Source: Chloroflexota bacterium
Lineage (GTDB): Bacteria > Chloroflexota > Anaerolineae > JAADDB01
NCBI GenBank assembly: GCA_013154135.1
Contig: JAADDB010000146.1
Span: 1 to 19,643 of the forward strand
Direction of reading: 5' to 3'
Length of the DNA: 19,643 bases
The position numbers and the translations under genes are program-made. How positions within the stretch are numbered: the first letter of the stretch is position 1; each line of letters begins with the position of its first letter. Positions 15,392-19,643 of the stretch are shown piece after piece. The notes under the pieces are model-generated. The model did no database searches. It worked only from the letters and a program-made list of their open reading frames with translations, and was not told where the DNA came from.

Positions 15392-15513
15392 CCTGTGCCC
15401 ACCTCCAAAGCCCGCTCCTCTATCCCCATGGCGAGTTCTGGTCCACTGCCCCCTGGTACCACGACGCCCCAAATCATTGTGCCAGAAGTAAGGCAGGAAG
15501 ACCACCGCCATTG

Positions 15514-15544
15514 GTACAGTTTTCACCCTGTACGAAAGTACAGG
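15514..15544. promoter_or_regulatory. GTACAG half-site cluster 1, including a perfect CCTGTAC-GAAA-GTACAGG dyad
   Basis: GTACAG (15514-15519), CTGTAC (15528-15533) and GTACAG (15538-15543) alternate in orientation. The last two form a perfect 7-bp dyad with a 4-base centre. The cluster lies about 120 bases upstream of the receiver gene. Confidence 0.5.
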
Positions 15545-15739
15545 TTTGGTCCCACCCAAAAAGGCGCGCCGGGAGATGGGGTCAAATAACGAGTAAAAGG
15601 GAGGCGCTGACGTCAAACTCCTGGCTCGTATGGGGAGTCCCTCTGAAGCGTGAGCCCGTCCGCGATCCGGGTGCGAGCAGGCCTTGTCGGTCCATTAGAG
15701 CTCGGGCATTAGGGCCTTGGGATCCGTTTCACGTGGGGC

Positions 15740-15777
15740 AGAACTGTCCAGGAGTACAGGGGAGAACTGTACTGGAG
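15740..15777 (+). promoter_or_regulatory. half-site cluster 2 with direct repeat AGAACTGTNCNGGAG
   Basis: The direct repeats AGAACTGTCCAGGAG and AGAACTGTACTGGAG start at 15740 and 15763, 23 bases apart, about two helix turns. Overlapping them is the dyad AGTACAG (15753-15759) N7 CTGTACT (15767-15773), which carries the same GTACAG half-site as cluster 1. Confidence 0.5.
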
Positions 15778-15781
15778 ATCG

Positions 15782-15810
15782 TTGTTCTCCTGCCGGGGGC
15801 AGTGTATGGT
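15782..15810 (+). promoter_or_regulatory. candidate promoter of the RiPP cassette
   Basis: TTGTTC (15782-15787) and TATGGT (15805-15810) are 17 bases apart, about 76 bases before the precursor ATG. The -35 box overlaps GTTCTCC (15784-15790), which forms an inverted repeat with GGAGAAC at 15761-15767. The match is moderate. Confidence 0.35.
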
Positions 15811-15818
15811 GACCATGA

Positions 15819-15832
15819 GCATTGGCCAATGC
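15819..15832. promoter_or_regulatory. 14-bp perfect palindrome, operator-like
   Basis: GCATTGGCCAATGC is a perfect palindrome placed 8 bases after the candidate -10 box, around the expected transcription start, where a repressor would act. Confidence 0.45.
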
Positions 15833-15886
15833 ACGTCGAGGATATCCCAAATCATGCAGTAAAAACCATGTAGGGAGGTCGGGACC

Positions 15887-16030
15887 ATGGAGACACCGAT
15901 GATGCTGGGACCTGAGAAGGAGGCTTGTGGTGCTTGTGGGGCCTGCGGCGTCTGTGGCGCCTGTGGGACAAGCCCCGCACTCTTCATCGCCGGAGCTGCG
16001 ATCGCGGCTCTCATAGCTCTCCGAGAGTGA
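15887..16030 (+). CDS. RiPP precursor peptide, sactipeptide-like (five-Cys CxxC repeat)
   Basis: This 47-residue ORF has AGGGAGG (15872-15878) 8 bases before its ATG. Residues 1-13 (METPMMLGPEKEA) look like a short leader. Cys14, 17, 20, 23 and 26 are spaced exactly three apart in CGACGACGVCGACG, then a Thr-Ser-Pro turn (28-30) leads into a hydrophobic Ala-rich segment (31-45) ending Arg-Glu. The codons of the repeat vary at third positions, so the protein pattern is kept rather than a simple DNA repeat. Thurincin H, as I recall it, starts METP, has four Cys at the same spacing and a tail whose alpha carbons accept the Cys sulfurs. The next gene encodes a radical SAM/SPASM enzyme with a peptide-binding domain, as expected for a modified peptide. 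Alternatives are a ranthipeptide with other linkage positions or an unmodified small Cys-rich protein. Confidence 0.8.
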   Translation: METPMMLGPEKEACGACGACGVCGACGTSPALFIAGAAIAALIALRE

Positions 16031-16051
16031 TGTCCGAGTAAACCACCCGTT

Positions 16052-16092
16052 GTCCCCTCTTCCTGTCCTTCAAGCGGACAGGGAGGGGGGAC
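16052..16092 (+). promoter_or_regulatory. 17-bp intercistronic hairpin between precursor and radical SAM genes
   Basis: GTCCCCTCTTCCTGTCC (16052-16068) pairs with 16076-16092 over 17 bases, with two G-U pairs and no mismatch, around the loop TTCAAGC. It starts 22 bases after the precursor stop and ends just before the enzyme ribosome binding site (AGGAGGGGAG, 16095-16104). With no T run it is likely a partial attenuator or 3' stabiliser that favours precursor over enzyme mRNA. Confidence 0.65.
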
Positions 16093-16106
16093 CCAGGAGG
16101 GGAGAC

Positions 16107-17468
16107 ATGTTGAGCGAATATCCTGTGTTGATGAATGACCCCATCATCCACCGGTGGCCTTGGAAAGGATTCCTCAGCTATCGCACAGAGCCGAACCTTC
16201 CAAGACACACCCTCTCTTTCAACCAAAGCGCCATCGAAATCCTTGCCAGATGCGATGGGACCCGCAGTGTGGGCCGTATTGCTGAGGAGTTATCGGAGCT
16301 GTACCAGGCAGACTATGATGATGTGGCCCACAAAGTCCGCGTGTTCCTCAAGGATATGGAGGACAAGATCCCGCTGGTCTTCAAAAAAGAGCCACATCCC
16401 GTGCCACTCCGGGTCACGGGCAGCAGGGAGTATGTGGTTCCCATGCATGTGGCCCTAGAGCTCACATACAGTTGTAACCTGTATTGCCGGCATTGCTATG
16501 CCATGAGCAGCAGCGCGCACAAGTACATGATGCCTCTGGAGAAGGTTCTAGAGGTCTTTGAGAAGATAAGCGCATGGGGCGTACGGGTCATAGAGCTTAC
16601 AGGCGGGGAGCCGACCATTCACCCCAAATTCCCGGAGATCCTCGAAGCCTCCCTCCGGTATTTCGATTTGACCGGCATCATCACCAACGGCTTGCGGGTG
16701 ACCCCTCGCATGGTCGAGGTTCTCAAAAAAGCGCCTCAGCGTTTTATGGTCCAAATCGATCTCGACGGCTCTTCCGAGGAGTATGTGGACTGGTTCCGGG
16801 GCAAGAAGGGGACGTTTAGAAAGGAGATAGAAGCCATACAGAAGGTAACGGAGTTGGGCGTCCTGGTCCGGGTGGCAATGATAGTAACGCCCCAGAACTT
16901 GGATCAAGTGGAAAAGACGGCCGAATTAGCCAAGCGTCTTGGCGCCGCGTCCTTTGGCGTGTCACCTGTTGTTCCCCAAGGCCGCGCCCAGGATGAATCC
17001 TTGCTGTTGTCCCCCTCCGAGTACGAGCAATTTTTGGAGATATGGGAAGACCTGAAGCGCAAACATCCCCATTTCGTGTTTCAACTGGAGGAGTTCTCTC
17101 ACCAAACATCGCAAGGGAATTGTGGGGCCGGCTCTCGAACCGTGTCCATCACACCGTATGGGGATATAAAGATCTGCCAGATGTCCTCAACAGACATTTT
17201 GCATTACGGGAATGTGTTCGAGCACGACATGAGCCAGATTTTCGGCAAACCCGTTGTTTCCTACATCGCCCAGGTCACTCCCCCCGGACCCGATGTGTGC
17301 GGCGATTGTGAGTACTTGGGCTTCTGCATCAACTGCATCCACCGGGGTATCACCAAAGGGCGGGAAATCGGTGTGGATAAGTGCAAGTGGCTTTCCAAGC
17401 ACCGGGATATGTTCTATACTCCATCCTTACCCTACCTTACACTCCCGAAAAAGGAGATGGTCGTATGA
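16107..17468 (+). CDS. radical SAM/SPASM peptide-modifying enzyme with N-terminal PqqD-like RRE domain (sactisynthase-like)
   Basis: This 453-residue enzyme has three parts. Residues about 33-92 match the PqqD-like RiPP recognition element (LSFNQSAIEILARCDGTRSV and the following IAEELSELY), which binds precursor leaders. The radical SAM core has the cluster motif C123-x3-C127-x2-C130 and the SAM motif GGEP (166-169). The SPASM region has Cys339 (NCGAG), Cys357 after ITPYGDIKIC, then C398-x2-C401-x5-C407-x2-C410 and Cys426, enough for two auxiliary iron-sulfur clusters. This architecture is shared by enzymes that form Cys thioether bonds in sactipeptides and ranthipeptides, which fits the five-Cys precursor just upstream. 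I chose the ATG at 16107 for its strong site; the TTG at 16050 would run through the hairpin. The stop overlaps the next start (ATGA). Bond type and acceptor positions cannot be read from the sequence. Confidence 0.9.
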   Translation: MLSEYPVLMNDPIIHRWPWKGFLSYRTEPNLPRHTLSFNQSAIEILARCDGTRSVGRIAEELSELYQADYDDVAHKVRVFLKDMEDKIPLVFKKEPHPVPLRVTGSREYVVPMHVALELTYSCNLYCRHCYAMSSSAHKYMMPLEKVLEVFEKISAWGVRVIELTGGEPTIHPKFPEILEASLRYFDLTGIITNGLRVTPRMVEVLKKAPQRFMVQIDLDGSSEEYVDWFRGKKGTFRKEIEAIQKVTELGVLVRVAMIVTPQNLDQVEKTAELAKRLGAASFGVSPVVPQGRAQDESLLLSPSEYEQFLEIWEDLKRKHPHFVFQLEEFSHQTSQGNCGAGSRTVSITPYGDIKICQMSSTDILHYGNVFEHDMSQIFGKPVVSYIAQVTPPGPDVCGDCEYLGFCINCIHRGITKGREIGVDKCKWLSKHRDMFYTPSLPYLTLPKKEMVV

Positions 17469-18418
17469 GCCGGTCTGTGATAGAGATGACGCATGTTTAC
17501 AAGACATTTGGTGAAGTGCCGGCATTACACGATATGTCTCTGAGGGTCCAGCAGGGGGAAGTGGTTGGCCTCTTGGGCCCTAACGGTGCGGGGAAGACAA
17601 CAACCGTGCGGCTCATCCTGGGACTCCTGAAGCCGGATAAGGGGGATGTTCGCCTGTTCGGCGAGGACCCCTATCCGGATGACCTGGCCCATTGCGAACT
17701 ACGGCGCCGGGTGGGCGTCGTCCTGGAGGAGGACCGGCTGTATCCGCACATGACAGGGTGGGAGAACCTCCAGTTTTGGACGGAACTGTACGGCATGCCC
17801 GCGGACAAAGCGCCCCAGGAGATCAACCGGGTGCTCCAGCTGGTCGAAATGGCGGACCGTGCGACATCCAAGGTGGGGACATATTCCAAGGGAATGCGCC
17901 GAAGATTGGCCATTGCCCGCTCCCTGGTGAACCGACCGGATGTGCTGATCATGGATGAGCCCACATCCGGCTTGGACCCGGAGTACCGTGTCCAGGTGCG
18001 GGATATCCTGAGACGCCTGGCCGAACAGGGCATGACCATCCTGATAACCTCCCACAATTTGGCGGAAGTGGAAAAAATATGCACTCGGGTGGTTATCATC
18101 AAGAAAGGGCGCATCCTCCTCTCTTCCACCATCCAGGATCTGATGCGCGAATACGGCAGCGAGCTGGTCATAACGGTCAACACCGATGCCTCGACATTGC
18201 GTGATACGCCCTTGTTCCAGGAACTCACGCAGAATCCCATGGTCAAAGAGGTCAAGCTCTACGACAACACCGTTCGCCTCGCGCTCGCGGAGGTGGATAA
18301 CGTGTCGCCGATCATCCAATTGTTCACCAAGCACCAAGTTCCGGTCAAGGAGATACAGACGATTTCCCCGTCCTTGGAGGATATCTACCTGCGCATTGTG
18401 AAAAGCGCGGACGATTGA
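17465..18418 (+). CDS. ABC transporter ATP-binding protein (NatA/CcmA type), putative RiPP export or immunity
   Basis: This 317-residue ATPase energises a two-component transporter with the ABC-2 permease downstream. Walker A is GPNGAGKTT (38-46), the signature is the variant YSKGM (140-144), Walker B is VLIMDEPTSGLD (160-171) and the H-loop His is 197. The Q-loop position holds Glu (VVLEEDRLYPHMT), as in part of this family. About 100 C-terminal residues after the core (from 215) form a DUF4162-like tail. The ATG overlaps the enzyme stop by 4 bases and AAGGAG (17451-17456) lies 8 bases upstream, so it is translationally coupled to the modifying enzyme. There is no peptidase domain of the C39 type, so leader removal must be done by another protein. 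Confidence 0.9.
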   Translation: MSRSVIEMTHVYKTFGEVPALHDMSLRVQQGEVVGLLGPNGAGKTTTVRLILGLLKPDKGDVRLFGEDPYPDDLAHCELRRRVGVVLEEDRLYPHMTGWENLQFWTELYGMPADKAPQEINRVLQLVEMADRATSKVGTYSKGMRRRLAIARSLVNRPDVLIMDEPTSGLDPEYRVQVRDILRRLAEQGMTILITSHNLAEVEKICTRVVIIKKGRILLSSTIQDLMREYGSELVITVNTDASTLRDTPLFQELTQNPMVKEVKLYDNTVRLALAEVDNVSPIIQLFTKHQVPVKEIQTISPSLEDIYLRIVKSADD

Positions 18419-18520
18419 CGTGCCCGGCACAGGGCGAGGATGTGGGGGCTCGGGGAAGGGTTCATCCGGCCGCGGATGCCCAAACCGTGATCTTGCGGAC
18501 ACCTACGAGCACTTTCGGCC

Positions 18521-18552
18521 GTTGTCGAAAAGCGTTTTCGAACACTCTAAAC
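18521..18552 (+). promoter_or_regulatory. palindrome and weak promoter candidate before the permease gene
   Basis: TCGAAAA (18525-18531) and TTTTCGA (18535-18541) form a perfect dyad with a GCG centre. TTGTCG and TCTAAA flank it at 18-base spacing and could be -35 and -10 boxes. It lies in the 156-base gap between the ATPase and permease genes, and the match is weak. Confidence 0.3.
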
Positions 18553-18574
18553 TTTCAGCGACGTGGAGGCCCCA

Positions 18575-19351
18575 ATGCAATGGTCATCATTGCGTGTGAT
18601 AGCGAAGAAAGAGATAATCTACGCGAGTCGACGCCCGGTGTACTGGGTGAGCTCGGTCCTGTTGGTCATCTTCGTCATCTGGCTCAGTGTATCCGCGGCG
18701 ACAGGCGCCATCCAGAACATCGCCCAAACCTCTTCTGACCTGGCGGATTACCTGGCGCGGATATATCCTCAGATGTTCTTCCTGCTCCAGCCCTTCTCCT
18801 TGTTCTTGCTCATGTCCCTGTACCTGTTTTCGGAGATTTTCATCATGGAGAAGGCCCAAGGGCGATTGGAGATGCTGATGACCGCGCCGATCACGGTGAA
18901 GAACATTTGGCTGGGGAAATCGGTCTCTTTGCTCGTCCTCGTGTACCCCTTTGTGCTCCTGACCGAGGTGTTATATGCGGTGGTTTGGGTGTACACGGCC
19001 AAAGGGCTCGTTCCGACGCCCTTTGCGGTGACGGCCCCGACCCTTCTCATCGGTGTGTTACTGGGGCCTATGCTGGCTTTTGCCATCATCTCCCTGCTCG
19101 GCCTCATCTCGTTCGTGGCCGAACAGGTGAGTACGGTGCAGCTGTCGGCGTTTTTCATGAGCTTTGGCGCGGCTTTTGGGGGGAGTTATCTTCTCTCCTG
19201 GTTGCAGAAACGGCTATTCGTCCAACGTGCCGATCTCATACGGTGGCCAATGGTGGTGGGAGCCCTGGTTTTGATAGGTCTCATCGGAGGTGTCATGTGG
19301 GTGTTGCAGAAGCGCATTGAAAAGGACCGCATTGCCCGCACCTTTGGCTGA
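18575..19351 (+). CDS. ABC-2 type transporter permease, putative RiPP export or immunity
   Basis: This 258-residue protein has six predicted membrane segments (about 24-45, 68-90, 115-140, 152-180, 190-207 and 226-246). Its N-terminus (VIAKKEIIYASRRPVYWVSS) and the cytosolic loop IFIMEKAQGRLEMLMTAPIT before TM3 are typical of ABC-2 permeases of the NatB/GldF kind. I chose the ATG at 18575 because GGAGG (18565-18569) lies 5 bases upstream; a GTG at 18563 would include that site. Together with the preceding ATPase it should form a homodimeric or ATPase-permease 2+2 exporter. In this context the likely cargo is the modified peptide, or the pair protects the host from it. The 156-base gap before it is unusual in an otherwise tight operon. 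Confidence 0.85.
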   Translation: MQWSSLRVIAKKEIIYASRRPVYWVSSVLLVIFVIWLSVSAATGAIQNIAQTSSDLADYLARIYPQMFFLLQPFSLFLLMSLYLFSEIFIMEKAQGRLEMLMTAPITVKNIWLGKSVSLLVLVYPFVLLTEVLYAVVWVYTAKGLVPTPFAVTAPTLLIGVLLGPMLAFAIISLLGLISFVAEQVSTVQLSAFFMSFGAAFGGSYLLSWLQKRLFVQRADLIRWPMVVGALVLIGLIGGVMWVLQKRIEKDRIARTFG

Positions 19352-19467
19352 GCTCGACTTGGGCACTGGATTTGGCAAGGGGGGCGGTTTTGTTGCCGGA
19401 GGAGATCGGACAGGGGTGGATCCGTGGTATGGCCCACACTCCTGGCACGTCTCCTCCACGGGGGAAA

Positions 19468-19500
19468 GGGGAGAGGCCGGCGGTTATGAGGCCTCTCCCC
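19468..19500. other. 11-bp perfect stem-loop downstream of the cassette
   Basis: GGGGAGAGGCC (19468-19478) and GGCCTCTCCCC (19490-19500) pair perfectly around an 11-base loop, 116 bases after the permease stop. No T run follows, so it may be a weak or factor-dependent 3' end structure. Confidence 0.5.
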
Positions 19501-19552
19501 GGCTATGTTGGGGGCAGGGAGGCGCACAGATTCCATAGGGGCGGGTCTGTGG

Positions 19553-19589
19553 AGTAACGAGTAACGATTAACGATTGACGATTAAGGGG
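19553..19589 (+). repeat. heptanucleotide repeat array G
   Basis: Units AGTAACG, AGTAACG, ATTAACG and ATTGACG are followed by ATTAAGG and GG. It marks the right side of the peptide cassette. Confidence 0.8.
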
Positions 19590-19622
19590 CTGAATGTTCC
19601 GGCCGACGCATTCTCCGCGGTT

Positions 19623-19643
19623 CTCAGTAGCACCTCGGCGGCG
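19623..19643 (+). repeat. start of another copy of the dispersed GTACCTCGGCGGCGG element, cut by window edge
   Basis: CAGTAGCACCTCGGCGGCG matches TTGTACCTCGGCGGCG of copy 1 closely. The rest lies beyond the window. Confidence 0.4.

Larger units (their letters stand above)
15392..15886. other. divergent regulatory interval between receiver gene and RiPP cassette
   Basis: This 495-base stretch carries no supported gene. It contains five GTACAG/CTGTAC half-sites in two clusters, a direct repeat, a 14-bp palindrome, a candidate promoter and a degenerate heptad unit (AAATAACGAGTAA, 15584-15596). Confidence 0.55.

Noticed and set aside
14891..15616. Longer receiver frame starting at 15616
   Set aside because: The extra 75 codons are non-conserved and cover the GTACAG sites; the ATG at 15391 has GGAGGTGGG upstream.
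15806..15862. Possible 18-codon upstream ORF (MVTMSIGQC...)
   Set aside because: It overlaps the candidate -10 box and has no convincing ribosome binding site.
15926..15970. Cys-Gly repeat as a thiazole-type (LAP or heterocycloanthracin-like) core
   Set aside because: No YcaO cyclodehydratase or dehydrogenase is in the window, whereas a radical SAM/SPASM enzyme is adjacent.
15709..16014. Minus-strand frame with PQAPQTPQAPQAP repeat
   Set aside because: It is the complement of the Cys-Gly-Ala repeat of the precursor; no ribosome binding site.
18415..18738. 107-codon frame between the ATPase and permease genes
   Set aside because: TTG start without a binding site; it overlaps the permease gene in another frame and shows no domain.

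Overview
The window looks like GC-rich chromosomal DNA from a bacterium of the phylum Chloroflexota (Anaerolineae/Thermoflexia-like). The pointers are a Thr-Pro repeat tail on a surface-type protein, a methylmalonyl-CoA mutase whose large subunit lacks the B12 domain, a complex I membrane-arm operon without peripheral-arm genes, and many short intergenic repeats. The phylum is an inference from gene style, not a database match.

Layout, left to right. (1) 1-2514, plus strand: the end of a Pro/Thr-rich protein, then a membrane GAF-PAS sensor histidine kinase. (2) 2515-2792: three heptanucleotide repeat arrays and a rho-independent terminator. (3) 2760-11666, minus strand: one operon read from a good sigma70-type promoter (11709-11738), in the order nuoA, nuoH, nuoJ, nuoK, nuoL, nuoM, nuoN, then an orphan ABC ATPase whose ATG directly follows the nuoN stop. 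These encode the proton-pumping membrane arm of NADH-quinone oxidoreductase; nuoB, C, D, E, F, G and I are absent. (4) 11804-12723: ubiX (flavin prenyltransferase) flanked by heptad arrays. (5) 12724-14412: methylmalonyl-CoA mutase large subunit, minus strand. (6) 14413-14890: a non-coding block with two copies of a roughly 120-bp repeat and a perfect 25-bp hairpin. (7) 14891-15391: a stand-alone receiver protein, minus strand. (8) 15392-15886: a divergent regulatory region with five GTACAG/CTGTAC half-sites and a 14-bp palindrome. (9) 15887-19351, plus strand: a compact peptide natural-product (RiPP) cassette. (10) 19352-19643: a hairpin, another heptad array and the edge of another repeat copy.

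The most notable system is the cassette at 15887-19351. A 47-residue ORF, too short for ordinary gene calling, has a clear ribosome binding site, a 13-residue leader beginning METP, five cysteines spaced exactly three apart (CGACGACGVCGACG), and an Ala-rich hydrophobic tail. It is followed by a radical SAM/SPASM enzyme with a fused PqqD-like peptide-recognition domain, then by an ABC ATPase (4-bp overlap) and an ABC-2 permease. Cysteine spacing, leader and tail resemble the sactipeptide thurincin H, so the likely product is a thioether-crosslinked helical-hairpin peptide with five crosslinks, exported by the ABC pair. A 17-bp hairpin between the precursor and enzyme genes could keep precursor in excess over enzyme. 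No YcaO, LanM or dedicated leader peptidase is visible in the window.
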